DNA of 64,000 nucleotides, taken from positions 1-64,000 of the forward strand of contig JAQBGV010000096.1 of NCBI GenBank assembly GCA_032128395.1, read 5' to 3'. Positions 46,383 through 55,563 of this stretch are shown piece by piece (the first letter of the stretch is position 1; each line of letters begins with the position of its first letter). The DNA is from JAQBGV01 sp032128395 (lineage in GTDB: Bacteria > Planctomycetota > UBA8108 > UBA1146). The notes beneath the pieces are model-generated. The model saw only the letters and a list, made by a program, of their open reading frames with translations. It ran no database searches and had not been told where the DNA came from. The translations under genes were made by a program, and so were the position numbers.

Positions 46383-47390
46383 CTACCTCGGCAGCACGAC
46401 CTCGATCTTCCCCACCACCCGGCCCACCACGTTTTGGACCACCGGCGGGTCCGCCGTCTGCCATCTCCGCAGCGTTCCCGGCGCGAGCCACCCGAGGTGG
46501 TCGAGGAGAACAGGGACCGCGTAGCGGTACCCGCGCTCCTGGCCATCGAGCGACTTCAGCGCGAGAGCGCCGCGCGCGCCCCACGCCACGAACACCCCCT
46601 CCGCCCCTTCCTTCGCAAGGAGATCGGGCGCGAGAAACGGACTCCAGAGGTACGGAAACCGCTGCTCACCCGAGAACAGGAGTGGGGATGACCAGAGCAC
46701 GGAGTGGAGACGTTCGACCGCGGGGCGGAGCCCCAGCTCGTCGAGGAACTCGCCGTCTCCCAGTCGCGAATACGCACGGGCGATCGCGGTGAGCGACGTG
46801 AACCAGGTCGGAGCTCCACAGCCGTCGGTCCCCCTCGGCGCCTCGTGCATGTCGATCCCGAGGAAGCTCGCCAAGATCTGGAATACCGCTCGCTGCACCG
46901 GATGATCGGGGTCGAGGTAACGCCCCGGATCATCGCCGATGCGAGCGGCGTGCAGCAACATTCCCGCGTGCTTGCCCGAGCAGTTGTTCGAGAGAGCGTC
47001 CGGCACTTCCCCCGCGATGGCCATCCGCCGGCGCTCGGAGGCGGTGAAGGGTGCGTGCGTTCCGCACCGGAGATCGTCAGCGGTGAAGCCCCCCCGCCTG
47101 AGAATCCCGTCGACCCTTCGGCGGTGCTCGGGCTCCCCTCCGTGGGAGGCGGTGATCACCGCAACTTCCTCGTCGAGGAGTCCGTGGTGGTCGATCACAC
47201 CGGCTCGAAACAGGGCCAGAGTCTGGAACGGCTTCGCCACCGATCGGAGGAATGAACCGGGATCCTCGGCTCCGAAGAGGATCGGTGTACCGCCCCGCGG
47301 GATCGCGACGGCGACGGCGCGATGGAGCGATTCGACGCGGTCGCCTCTGCCGATGCGGGTCTCGATGGTGTGTTCTCTAGCTGCTGACAT
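46383..47390 (-). CDS. Asparaginase II family protein (Rhizobium type)
   Basis: 335 residues. Matches the thermolabile L-asparaginase family typified by Rhizobium etli AnsA, unrelated to E. coli AsnB/AnsA: SVAKPFQTLALFRAG, a catalytic-region SHGGEPEHR, SNNCSGKHAGMLLHA, and GTDGCGAPTWFTSLTAIARA. In studied members the Ser of SVAKP and the Cys/Lys of NCSGKH line the active site with zinc; all are present. Hydrolysis of asparagine to aspartate and ammonia is expected. No signal peptide. It begins 16 bases past the stop of the 47407 gene on the same strand, so the two may be co-transcribed. Confidence 0.9.
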   Translation of the reverse strand: MSAAREHTIETRIGRGDRVESLHRAVAVAIPRGGTPILFGAEDPGSFLRSVAKPFQTLALFRAGVIDHHGLLDEEVAVITASHGGEPEHRRRVDGILRRGGFTADDLRCGTHAPFTASERRRMAIAGEVPDALSNNCSGKHAGMLLHAARIGDDPGRYLDPDHPVQRAVFQILASFLGIDMHEAPRGTDGCGAPTWFTSLTAIARAYSRLGDGEFLDELGLRPAVERLHSVLWSSPLLFSGEQRFPYLWSPFLAPDLLAKEGAEGVFVAWGARGALALKSLDGQERGYRYAVPVLLDHLGWLAPGTLRRWQTADPPVVQNVVGRVVGKIEVVLPR

Positions 47391-47406
47391 CGTGGGGAGG
47401 CTCGTT

Positions 47407-49959
47407 CTACTTCCCGCCGCCAGGGGGAGGAGCGCCCCCCGTCGGATCGGGAGGAGGAGGATCGGACGGGGGCGGATCGGTCACCCCCCCTCCCTCTGGA
47501 GTGGAGCCCCGCGCCTCGAGCTCGGCGAGCTTCGAGAGCTCCCCCTCGTCGAGCGGGTGCCGCTCCGCGAAGCGACCGAAAGCCGCGATGAAGCCGTCGA
47601 AGTCATCGAGCGGTCCGTACCTGTTGACCGCCTCGATCACCCAAAGGACGTGGCCGCAGGCGAGAACGATCTCGGGGTGTTGTTCCGGGCCGAGGAGCTC
47701 CGCCTCTTCGTCGAGCAACTGTCCGAGTGTGGTCCAGAGCGATTCGAGGTCCCGCCGAACGAGCTGGGCAGCGAGCTTCCCCCGTTGGCCCGAGGAGAGC
47801 GCGACCGATTCGAGTGCGAGTCGAGCCGACGATCGCGGGTGGGCATCGCCGTTCGCCCCGAGAGCCCCGACCACGGCGCGCACCCCCACGGCAACCGCGT
47901 CGAGCGCTTCCGCGATCCGAGCGAGGTCCTCTTTTTCGAGGGCGGCCTCCGCGCGGATCGTCCAGTACTCGGCATGGATCTTCTCGAAGCGGGGATAGGC
48001 CTCGGGACGCGAAGCGCGAAGGTCCGCGGGTTGACGTGCCGGAGCGAGCAACGGGTCGAATTTCGAGCACTCCACGGCGACGCGGAGCCAAGGTCGCGGG
48101 CGATCCTCGGCATCGATCAGGAACGACTCGAGTGCTTGGAGAGTCGGATCCAGCGCGCAGAGGTCGCCGGCGCGCTCCACGATCTCAACGCCGAGATCGT
48201 CCCCCTCCGGGATCTGGAGCAGGAGGTCGACCATCGTCTCGAGCGCCTTCTCTCCTCCGATGCTCCGGAGACTGTTCAGCGCAGCGCTCTTGCGCTCGCG
48301 GGTGAGGTCTGGACCGAGGATCGCGTTGCGGAGCGGGGGTATCCCGTCGGCGCTTCCGAGACGGCCGATCCCGTTGATCGCCAGGGTCCAGAGGCTGTCG
48401 CTGCTCCCCTCCTCGGAGAGGGCCCGCCCGAACAGCTTGAGCGCGGTCTGCGCCGAGGCGTCGTCGCTCGGGACCCCGGCCTGCACGAGAACCCAGAGAG
48501 CGTTCTCCCGAGCATCGGGTCGGTTCTCGTAGATTCGTTCGAGTTGCGTGACCGTCTCGGCGCTCGCCCCGACTTGCTTCAGGCTCTGGAGGAGGTACGC
48601 GAGCGGCTTGGGGGGGACCGTGTCCCACGCATCGCCCCCGCCGGCGGGGAGGAGCGCGGCGAGGGCTCGATCGAGTGCCCTGCCGACCGGCGCCTGAAGA
48701 ACTCCGGCAATCCGAACCGCGAGCTGCCCCAGGCGTGCATCGCGACTGTCGCCCGAGAAATCCGTGCCCGGCAGCTTCTCGATCAGTCTCGAGAGCAACT
48801 CGACCACTCTCGGCTCATTCTTGAACATCGCAAAGGTCCCGAGGGCGGTGAGGGCACGGACCTGCGTCCGCACCGGATCACGGTCGCGCAGTGTCGTCGC
48901 CTCGGTGTCGACCATCTCCACCAGCCGTCCGAGGAGCGGACTCAGGAGCTCCTGCTGCTGCTGGGGGGTCAGCGCCCCCTCGCCGATCGCGCCCGTGAGC
49001 CTGGGCACGAAGCGCTCGAGCTCTTGGAGTGCGCTCGTCCGAACCGATGGGGGCTGCGTCGTCTGCAGGGAGTCGAGGAGGAACCTCTGGTATCCCCCTG
49101 GAGCACCCTCGAACAGGTGGCGATTCGCCAGCTCCCACATCCGCGAGGTCCGCTCGTCGGCCCTTCGGCGCTCTCGTTCGACGATGAGGCGCAACACTGC
49201 GTCCTTCTTGTGTACATCCCACCACTCGCGCCACTCCGTCGCCGACACCAGGTCGTACCCCACGAAGGATGCCAGGGCACGCCGGATCGCGGGCTCCAGC
49301 GGGGGCGTGCTGGCGGCGAGCCGTTCGATCGCCAGATCGACGAGGCGGTTCGGCTCGAACTGCGCGAGGATCGGGAACAACCGCTCGAAGAGCGTCCCCG
49401 AGACTTCTCCACCGAGGAGCTGCGAGAGCGAATCCCGTCGTTCCCGCTTGGAAGCGATCTGCGAGAACGCGCTCTCGATCTCCACCCCGAAGTTCTCGTA
49501 GCTCGCTTCCCCGCCGAGGAGGTAGATCAGCACCCCCTCGCCCGGGCTCGGAGAGCGCATCACCGGGTCCGCCAGGATGGCTCGGGTCCGCAGCGGGTCT
49601 TCGAGGGCACGAGTGTCGAGATACTCGATGAGCAATTCGCGCGTCCACGGCGGTGCGCCGCCCCCCTGCTGGGTGGCCTGCTGCAGGAGCGTCAATCCTC
49701 GCACCCAGTCCTGCGAGTCTCCCGAGTCGAGGAAGCCCCGGACCTGATCCGAAGGCGCGACCAGATCCTGAGAGGCGTGGGCGGTGGAGAGAACGATCGA
49801 GCCGCCGAGCGGCAACATCCCCGACAGTGCCATCACCTGGAGCACCGCTCCGAAGAGGACGACACGCACGTGGACGGTCCCGACTCGCGCGGTCCCGAGT
49901 GGCCGGAAGCGGCACACCCGGGGGTGTCGGGGATCGCGGTTCGTTCGGGTGGGTCGCAC
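47407..49959 (-). CDS. Large exported HEAT-like repeat protein
   Basis: 850 residues from a GTG at 49959, five bases after AAGGAG. An arginine-rich leader of about 30 residues precedes a hydrophobic segment (VVLFGAVLQVMALSGML) ending STAHASQD, a long signal peptide. The rest is predicted helical throughout, with repeated pairs reminiscent of HEAT repeats (AINGIGRLGSADGIPPLRNA, ALNSLRSIGGEKALETMVDL). The C-terminus is a Pro/Gly-rich tail (DPPPSDPPPPDPTGGAPPP). No catalytic motif. Such secreted helical-repeat proteins are frequent in Planctomycetota and are presumed scaffolds. Confidence 0.6.
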   Translation of the reverse strand: MRPTRTNRDPRHPRVCRFRPLGTARVGTVHVRVVLFGAVLQVMALSGMLPLGGSIVLSTAHASQDLVAPSDQVRGFLDSGDSQDWVRGLTLLQQATQQGGGAPPWTRELLIEYLDTRALEDPLRTRAILADPVMRSPSPGEGVLIYLLGGEASYENFGVEIESAFSQIASKRERRDSLSQLLGGEVSGTLFERLFPILAQFEPNRLVDLAIERLAASTPPLEPAIRRALASFVGYDLVSATEWREWWDVHKKDAVLRLIVERERRRADERTSRMWELANRHLFEGAPGGYQRFLLDSLQTTQPPSVRTSALQELERFVPRLTGAIGEGALTPQQQQELLSPLLGRLVEMVDTEATTLRDRDPVRTQVRALTALGTFAMFKNEPRVVELLSRLIEKLPGTDFSGDSRDARLGQLAVRIAGVLQAPVGRALDRALAALLPAGGGDAWDTVPPKPLAYLLQSLKQVGASAETVTQLERIYENRPDARENALWVLVQAGVPSDDASAQTALKLFGRALSEEGSSDSLWTLAINGIGRLGSADGIPPLRNAILGPDLTRERKSAALNSLRSIGGEKALETMVDLLLQIPEGDDLGVEIVERAGDLCALDPTLQALESFLIDAEDRPRPWLRVAVECSKFDPLLAPARQPADLRASRPEAYPRFEKIHAEYWTIRAEAALEKEDLARIAEALDAVAVGVRAVVGALGANGDAHPRSSARLALESVALSSGQRGKLAAQLVRRDLESLWTTLGQLLDEEAELLGPEQHPEIVLACGHVLWVIEAVNRYGPLDDFDGFIAAFGRFAERHPLDEGELSKLAELEARGSTPEGGGVTDPPPSDPPPPDPTGGAPPPGGGK

Positions 49960-50056
49960 CCAAGCTCCTTCTACGGGTCCAGGTCGATTCCCTCACTCGG
50001 GAGCCGTTCCCCGAGCGTGCGGCCAACAATTCGGGGCGGTCGGATCGAGGCGGGGA

Positions 50057-50902
50057 TCAGAAGATCCCTGCGCTGAAGTTATCGTCTGGAGGCGGCATTT
50101 CGGACAGGGGTCCTCGCTCACGACCGGTCGGTTTTCGGGGGGCCGGGTCTCGACGGGGCGGCTCCACACCGTCCTCGATCCGCTGGTCGGCGAGAATCGG
50201 TGTGCGTTCCGGACGCGCAACGATCGGTTCCGGTTCCGGCCGGAACTGACTCGCGTCGCGGGTGTCGCGGGTGTCGCGGGTGTCGCGGGAATCGCGGGCA
50301 TCTCTGGATTCGCGAGAGCCTCGGGATTTCACCGTCTCGCGGGTGTCGCGCCCTCTCCGATCCGGCTTGGCATCGGACTCCGAGGCGGCGGAAACAACGA
50401 GGCGCGAATCGGGAAGCTCGCGATCCCCGACGTCGCGATCCCCGACGTTGCGGTCCTCGACGTTGCGGTCCTCGACGTCGCGGTCCTCAGTGTCGCGGTC
50501 CTCGAGATCGCGAGGGCAGTATCCGGGTTGTTGCGAGGCGTCCACTTCGCCGAGATACGACTCGACCACCCGAGACTGAAGTTGCTCGCGGCACTCCGTG
50601 TTGATCGGGTGGGCGATGTCCGCGTGGAGCTTTCCTTTTCCCTCGAGCCGCTGAGATGCTTCGGGGGGGAGGGAGACCCCGCAGTCGTTGCAGTAGTGGC
50701 TGCGGACCTGATTCTTGAAGCCGCAGCGCTGACAGCGAGTGGTCAGCTTGCGACTCGGCATCGCGACGAAGAGTCCCTTGTTTCCTTCGATGATCTTGAG
50801 GTCGCGGACGACGAACGAATCGTCGATGGTGATGCTGCAGAACGCGCGGAGTTTGTCCTGACCCCCGTCCACCAATTTCACGCGGACTTCGGTGATCTCC
50901 AC
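50057..50902 (-). CDS. spoVG: SpoVG family protein with zinc-ribbon insert and repetitive tail
   Basis: 281 residues from a GTG at 50902, after GAGAGGAG. SpoVG is a small nucleic-acid-binding regulator. The core is split: residues 1-54 (VEITEVRVKL ... IIEGNKGLFVAMPSRK) and about 90-120 (KLHADIAHPINTECREQLQ) match SpoVG, while 55-89 insert a CxxC-x10-CxxC zinc ribbon (Cys57, Cys60, Cys71, Cys74). Ordinary SpoVG has about 85-100 residues and only a few residues here. From about 125 on, the tail is acidic/basic repeats (RDVEDRNVEDRNVGDRDV, then RDTRDTRDTRD), likely disordered and RNA-binding. It follows ispE in the same direction, as in Bacillus, where ispE lies close upstream of spoVG. Confidence 0.9.
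   Translation of the reverse strand: MEITEVRVKLVDGGQDKLRAFCSITIDDSFVVRDLKIIEGNKGLFVAMPSRKLTTRCQRCGFKNQVRSHYCNDCGVSLPPEASQRLEGKGKLHADIAHPINTECREQLQSRVVESYLGEVDASQQPGYCPRDLEDRDTEDRDVEDRNVEDRNVGDRDVGDRELPDSRLVVSAASESDAKPDRRGRDTRETVKSRGSRESRDARDSRDTRDTRDTRDASQFRPEPEPIVARPERTPILADQRIEDGVEPPRRDPAPRKPTGRERGPLSEMPPPDDNFSAGIF
50255..50300. repeat. 9-bp tandem repeat in the spoVG tail
   Basis: The unit GTGTCGCGG (plus strand) is repeated three times exactly with diverged flanking copies, encoding Arg-Asp-Thr on the minus strand. Length changes here would keep frame. Confidence 0.8.
50418..50512. repeat. 15-bp tandem repeat in the spoVG tail
   Basis: About six near-copies of a 15-base unit (for example GACGTTGCGGTCCTC) encode the five-residue motif D-R-(D/N)-V-(E/G) on the minus strand. 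In-frame expansion probably lengthened the protein tail. Confidence 0.75.
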
Positions 50903-50982
50903 GGAGTCTCCTCTCCAGTCACAGTGTGCATCTCTCGGGTGTCGGGGAGCTCCCGCTCTCGATCGCGGTCCCCTCAAAGGGT

Positions 50983-51984
50983 CTAACGGAAGAGTGCAGG
51001 ATGGGGATGACCGCGGACCACGACAACTGCGACTCCGGTCTCGGCGGAATACGGTGCCAGCGGTCCGTCCGGGGAAAGAAGTGCGGCCTCGAGACGACGC
51101 GCACCCGCGCGATTCTGTTCGGACCAGAAAAATGCCGACCCACTCCCCGTCATGATCCAACCGTTCGATGATCCGCGATCCGACGAGACGAGATCAGAAT
51201 GCACGCGGTGCTCTCGGTTGAAGTCGCGCAGGCGTCGGGCGAGTTCTGAGAGGCGCGAATCCGTCGCCAGAACCGGGTTCTCGAGGCGGTTGAAAAGTCC
51301 CCGTCGCCACCCCCCTGCGTTTTCAAAAGTCCTTGTGGGGAAACTAATTGGGCCACTTGGTGAAGTCAAGGGGAAAGAGACTCGAGCATACGCCGACGCG
51401 GTCGACGAGACGATGCTCGGAAGCACCACGACGAACCCCGGACGCTCCCCACCGAACAGAACTCCATCGAAGGCTTCGAGAATCTCTCCTCGCCCTCGGG
51501 CGATCGCTGCGGCGTGTGGTCCGAGGAAGAACGGGACATCGGAACCGACCCCGGCGGCGACCGCAAATCCGGCGCTGGCTCCGTCGGGATCGGGTGCAAC
51601 TCGCTCGACCAGCGCGAGGAGGCCGGCGGCGTTTCCGCTCCCTCCCCCGAGCCCGGCTCCGGGAGGGATGCGTTTGCGCAAATGGAGCCGCAAGGGGGGA
51701 ACCACCCTGCGTTGCCGAGCGGCGGCGAGCGCGATGAGCACCAAGTTCGTCTGATCGACCGGCGCCATCTCTCCCTCGACCCGCAACTCGTCGCTCGCCC
51801 CGGCGGGGAGAACCTCCGCGACCAGCAAGTCTCCCCAATCGAGAGCGAGCAGCAGCGAGAAGATATCGTGATATCCATCGGTGCGACGACGCTCGACTTC
51901 GAGAAAGAGATTCAGCTTCGCGGGAGTGGTCACTGCGAACCGATTCTCCCCGAGGCGTCGGACGGGGAGGAGTGGCGCGGTCAC
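50983..51984 (-). CDS. ispE: 4-diphosphocytidyl-2-C-methyl-D-erythritol kinase
   Basis: 333 residues from a GTG at 51984 overlapping the panC stop (GTGA). A GHMP kinase of the MEP isoprenoid pathway. Motifs: TPAKLNLFLEVERRRTDGYH at the start, the ATP loop PPGAGLGGGSGNAAGLL, GSDVPFFLGPHAA, and the late MTGSGSAFFW. It is somewhat longer than the usual 280-300 because of a loop at about 205-235 (SFPLTSPSGPISFPTRTF). That loop's DNA is less GC-rich than its surroundings, but the conserved FNRLEN that follows shows the frame is intact. Confidence 0.95.
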   Translation of the reverse strand: MTAPLLPVRRLGENRFAVTTPAKLNLFLEVERRRTDGYHDIFSLLLALDWGDLLVAEVLPAGASDELRVEGEMAPVDQTNLVLIALAAARQRRVVPPLRLHLRKRIPPGAGLGGGSGNAAGLLALVERVAPDPDGASAGFAVAAGVGSDVPFFLGPHAAAIARGRGEILEAFDGVLFGGERPGFVVVLPSIVSSTASAYARVSFPLTSPSGPISFPTRTFENAGGWRRGLFNRLENPVLATDSRLSELARRLRDFNREHRVHSDLVSSDRGSSNGWIMTGSGSAFFWSEQNRAGARRLEAALLSPDGPLAPYSAETGVAVVVVRGHPHPALFR

Positions 51985-52835
51985 TCCCCCTCCCCACCGA
52001 TCTGGACATTGTCGATCAAGCGGACCCGCTCGACGGTCGCCGCCACCAGAAGACGGGCGCCTCGGGTCGGATCCACCCGCTCGACCGGCTCGAGAGTCTC
52101 GGGATCGACGAGCTCGAGGTACTCGAGGGTGAGAGCGGGGTCGACGAGCTCGCGGGCGGCCACGAGCACCAGGGCTGCCCCGTCCCGCTCGCCGGCGCGG
52201 AATCGGTCTCTAGCGAGCAACAGAGCGCGAGCGAGAGCGCCGGCGATCGTCCTGCCGCGCTCGGTCAGATTCTGGTTCCGACTCGAGCAGGCGAGTCCGC
52301 TCTCCTCCCGAACCGTGGGACAGGCGATGACCTGTACTCCGAGGTCGAGATCCCGACCCATCCGACGAACGAGCACCGACTGCTGGTAGTCCTTCTCTCC
52401 GAAGTAGGCGCGGTGAGGTCGAAAGAGATGGAAGAGCTTCAGAACGATCAGCGCAACCCCCCCGAAGTGGACGGGGCGCGCGAGACCGCAGAGCCGATCG
52501 GCGAGTCGGGGGAGCTCGACCCGGGTCGCGAACTGGGGCGGGTACACTTCGTCCCGGGCTGCGAACCAGATCAGGTCCGCGCCGGCGGCGTCCGCGAGCG
52601 TCGCGTCCGCCTCCGGGTCTCGTGGGTAGCGGTCGAGATCTTCACCCGGGCCGAACTGAGTCGGGTTGACGAAGACGCTCACCGCGACGACGTCGCAATC
52701 CGCCCGTGCGCACCGAACGAGGGAGAGGTGCCCCTCGTGAAGGGCGCCCATCGTCGGGACGAGACCGATCGTCTTCGACTCGCTCTGGCCATCTCGCCAC
52801 TCCCGGATCGCGGCGACCCCCTCGATCGTGGTCAT
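51981..52835 (-). CDS. panC: Pantothenate synthetase
   Basis: 284 residues from the ATG at 52835, overlapping the folK stop (ATGA). It condenses pantoate and beta-alanine with ATP in coenzyme A synthesis. Motifs: LVPTMGALHEGHLSLVR (ATP-binding HIGH-like), VFVNPTQFGPGEDLDRYPR, GEKDYQQ, VREESGLACSSRNQNL. Length is standard. Co-translated with folK and ispE. The canonical MSSRN is CSSRN here, a mild change. Confidence 0.97.
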   Translation of the reverse strand: MTTIEGVAAIREWRDGQSESKTIGLVPTMGALHEGHLSLVRCARADCDVVAVSVFVNPTQFGPGEDLDRYPRDPEADATLADAAGADLIWFAARDEVYPPQFATRVELPRLADRLCGLARPVHFGGVALIVLKLFHLFRPHRAYFGEKDYQQSVLVRRMGRDLDLGVQVIACPTVREESGLACSSRNQNLTERGRTIAGALARALLLARDRFRAGERDGAALVLVAARELVDPALTLEYLELVDPETLEPVERVDPTRGARLLVAATVERVRLIDNVQIGGEGE

Positions 52836-53359
52836 CGATTCTCCATCTCACTCCGAGTCCCGCCACCCCACCACTCTACCTGCGCGCGATCCCCCGCCTC
52901 GTCGAGAGCGGCGAGAAGATGAGCGACGGTCTTGCCGAGGCCGGGCACTTCGAACTCGGGATCGATCTCCGCCCACGGGACCAGGACGAAAGAGCGGCGA
53001 GCGATCTCCCGGTGCGGAAGCACCAGCTCATCCGTCTCCAAGCGAGTTTCGCCGACCGCGAGCAGATCGATGTCGATCGTCCGTGGCCCCCACCGTACGT
53101 CTCCGCGGACACGGCCGAGGCGGCGTTCGATCGCCTGGCAGCCGTACAGCAATCGCAGAGGATCGGCGGCGGTACGACCGATGAGCACCTGATTGAGAAA
53201 TCGCGGCTGTTCCGGTCCGATCGCGTCGCTCTCGACCACCGGCGAAGGCCGGGGAGCGGTCACCCACTCCTCGCCGACGAGCGATTCGATCGCAGACGCG
53301 AGGGCAGCTTCTCGGTCCCCGAGATTGGAGCCGAGTCCGATCGCGACGGTCTCGTGCAT
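52832..53359 (-). CDS. folK: 2-amino-4-hydroxy-6-hydroxymethyldihydropteridine diphosphokinase
   Basis: 175 residues. HPPK transfers pyrophosphate from ATP to the pterin in folate synthesis. Visible: IGLGSNLGDREAAL at the N-terminus, the conserved FLNQVLIG, the metal and pterin site RWGPRTIDIDLL, and LPHREIARRSFVLVPWAEI. The C-terminal 25 residues are acidic and outside the fold. First gene of the folK-panC-ispE-spoVG run; folK and panC are vitamin/cofactor genes often found together. Confidence 0.95.
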   Translation of the reverse strand: MHETVAIGLGSNLGDREAALASAIESLVGEEWVTAPRPSPVVESDAIGPEQPRFLNQVLIGRTAADPLRLLYGCQAIERRLGRVRGDVRWGPRTIDIDLLAVGETRLETDELVLPHREIARRSFVLVPWAEIDPEFEVPGLGKTVAHLLAALDEAGDRAQVEWWGGGTRSEMENR

Positions 53360-53547
53360 CTCTCCTCCAGCGGTCCATTATCGATGAACCGCGATCGGGG
53401 AGCGAGTCCCTCCGCGTCCGACCCCGGTCCCGTGGGGCACGAGACTGCTGCCATTCGGTGGACAACCCATCCCTGAGCCCTCACCATCGGACCACCCCTC
53501 GGACGGAATCGCTGCTCAGCGGGCTTTCAGGTTGAAGGAGAACTCAC

Positions 53548-54816
53548 TTGGGAATCATCGTCGATCTCGACTGCCGCACGATTCTGGACTCGCGTGGTTT
53601 CCCGACCGTCGAGGTCGATTGCCTCCTCGACGACGGGTCGTTCGGACGCGCAGCGGTACCTTCCGGGGCCTCGACCGGGGCAGCGGAAGCCCTCGAATTG
53701 AGGGATGGCGCCGCCGCCTGGGGTGGGAAGGGGGTCGAGCAGGCCCTCGAAAACGTCCGAGGAGAGATCTGCAGCGCGCTGATCGGCGAAGAAGCCTTCG
53801 AGCAGGCGGGGATCGACCGAACCCTGATCGCACTCGACGGGACCGAGAACAAATCGCGGCTCGGAGCGAACGCCATCCTCGGGGTCTCGATGGCGGTCTG
53901 CCGCGCCGCCGCAGAGGCGTCGGAGCTCCCTCTCTACCGATACCTCGGAGGAGCGGGAAATCTGCGTCTGCCGATCCCGCTCCTCAACGTGGTCAACGGC
54001 GGGGCCCACGCGAACAACAACCTCGACACCCAGGAGTTCATGATCGCACCGTGGGGGGCGTCCGACTTTCCGACCGCTCTGCGGATGGGCGTCGAGGTCT
54101 ACCACGCACTACGACGACGACTCATGGACCAGGGGCTCTCGGTCGCGGTCGGCGACGAGGGTGGCTTCGCTCCGGATCTACCCGGAGACGAAGCGGTCCT
54201 CGAAGAACTCTCCCGCGCCGTCGAGGATGCGGGGTACTCGAGTGGGAAGGGGCACGAATTCGCCTTCGCGCTCGATGTGGCGGCGAGTGAGTTGTTCCGG
54301 GATGGTGCCTATCATCTGACCACGGAGAAGCAGCCGCAGAGCTCTCAGCAGCTGATCGAACGCTACCACGGGCTGGTGGAGCGGTTCCCGATCACCTCGA
54401 TCGAGGACGGCCTCGCGGAGGAGGACTGGAAGGGGTGGCACGATCTCACCGCCTCGCTCGTCGGAATCCGCCTGATCGCGGACGATCTCCTCGTCACCCA
54501 GACCACCCGCCTCCGTCGCGCGATCGAGGAGCGGGCCGCGAACGCGATCCTGATCAAGTTGAACCAGGTCGGGACGGTCACGGAGACGCTGGAGACCTGC
54601 CGACTCGCCTCCGACCACGGTTTCCGCGTGGTGATCTCGCACCGCTCGGGGGAGACCGAGGACGACTTCATCGCGGATCTCGCGGTCGCCACCGGCTGTG
54701 GATGGATCAAGACTGGCGCCCCGTGCCGCTCGGAGCGGAACGCGAAGTACAACCGGCTCCTCCGCATCGCCGAGCAACTCGGTTCCGACGCGGAGTACGG
54801 GCCTTTGCGCTGGTGA
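53548..54816 (+). CDS. eno: Enolase
   Basis: 422 residues from a TTG at 53548, eight bases after AAGGAG; no ATG fits. It interconverts 2-phosphoglycerate and phosphoenolpyruvate. Signatures: DSRGFPTVEVD, VPSGASTGAAEALELRDG, NVVNGGAHANNNLDTQEFMI, VGDEGGFAPDL, the Mg ligands in ALDVAASE, SIEDGLAEEDW and IADDLLVTQ, the catalytic Lys in LIKLNQVGTVTETLE, and ISHRSGETED. Slightly shorter than the usual 430. The following FtsB-like gene reproduces the eno-ftsB order known in proteobacteria. PEP also feeds kdsA. Confidence 0.97.
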   Translation: MGIIVDLDCRTILDSRGFPTVEVDCLLDDGSFGRAAVPSGASTGAAEALELRDGAAAWGGKGVEQALENVRGEICSALIGEEAFEQAGIDRTLIALDGTENKSRLGANAILGVSMAVCRAAAEASELPLYRYLGGAGNLRLPIPLLNVVNGGAHANNNLDTQEFMIAPWGASDFPTALRMGVEVYHALRRRLMDQGLSVAVGDEGGFAPDLPGDEAVLEELSRAVEDAGYSSGKGHEFAFALDVAASELFRDGAYHLTTEKQPQSSQQLIERYHGLVERFPITSIEDGLAEEDWKGWHDLTASLVGIRLIADDLLVTQTTRLRRAIEERAANAILIKLNQVGTVTETLETCRLASDHGFRVVISHRSGETEDDFIADLAVATGCGWIKTGAPCRSERNAKYNRLLRIAEQLGSDAEYGPLRW

Positions 54817-55033
54817 TCCCGACGTCCGAACAAACGGTCTCCGGCAGCCTCCTAGCCCTAGTGCCTCGGGACGGGTGAACCACCTCAGGCCCCTCGACCT
54901 GCACCGGGGCAATTCGGCCTCGACCTCGACGGATCTTGCGGGTTGAATATCCTTCCGCGTCCTCTGGGGGGACGCACGCTCGCCGCGGGGAGTGCCGCTC
55001 GGATCGATCGGGTTGGCTCGGGAAGGACGGCGC

Positions 55034-55444
55034 ATGGCCCGCGGGCGACACCTCCATGCCAACGGCGGGAAACCTACTGCCGTAGCGTTCCCAGGGAAGA
55101 GCGGCTCCGCTGGGGGTATCCACTCTTCGTTCGTGCGGAACCTCGACCGAGGATTCCTCCACTTCCTTCTGATCCTGGTCGGTCTCGGCTCACTGGTCGC
55201 CGGCTCCTGGAACCAGAGCCGCCACCAGCGCCTCGGTGAGCTTCGAGATCGGCGCGACCACCTCGAGCAGGAGCGCATGGTGCTCGAGGCGTCAGTCGCC
55301 GAGAAGCGGGGTTGGTACGAGGGGGTCGAGAACGACCCGCGGTTGCGCGGAGAGCTTCTCGAACGCATGTTCGGCGGCCAGGGAGGATCGGGAGTTCCGA
55401 TCGAGGAGTGGCTCCGAGTCCGCGATCGTATCCCCGGCTCGTAA
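55034..55444 (+). CDS. FtsB/DivIC-like septum formation protein
   Basis: 136 residues from the ATG at 55034, just after GGAAGGA. A cytosolic basic leader of about 40 residues, one transmembrane helix (FLHFLLILVGLGSLVAG), then a coiled coil (LGELRDRRDHLEQERMVLEA) and the DivIC-type ending ENDPRLRGELLERMFGG, which matches the NDP-x-x-RE pattern of the family. It would join the FtsQ/FtsL complex or its planctomycete counterpart. Position right after eno supports the call. Confidence 0.72.
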   Translation: MARGRHLHANGGKPTAVAFPGKSGSAGGIHSSFVRNLDRGFLHFLLILVGLGSLVAGSWNQSRHQRLGELRDRRDHLEQERMVLEASVAEKRGWYEGVENDPRLRGELLERMFGGQGGSGVPIEEWLRVRDRIPGS

Positions 55445-55563
55445 GGGGATCCGGGCTGGGATCTCGATTCGCGCTCAAGGTCCCCCCGCTTCTGGTCGAC
55501 CTGGAGATACGGGTCCAGCCCATCCCTGTGGGTCGGAAGAGGACGAGCTCGGGAGGAACTCCG

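Noticed and set aside
51280..51370. Third copy of the GTTGAAA palindrome inserted in ispE
   Set aside because: It shares only GTTGAAAAGTCC with the 12280 repeat, and the conserved FNRLEN region of IspE runs through it in frame, so chance similarity plus a variable loop is a better explanation.
54817..55033. tRNA gene or transposon end between eno and the FtsB-like gene
   Set aside because: No cloverleaf or T-loop sequence; CTAGTGCC resembles the MITE end at 45061 for only eight bases.
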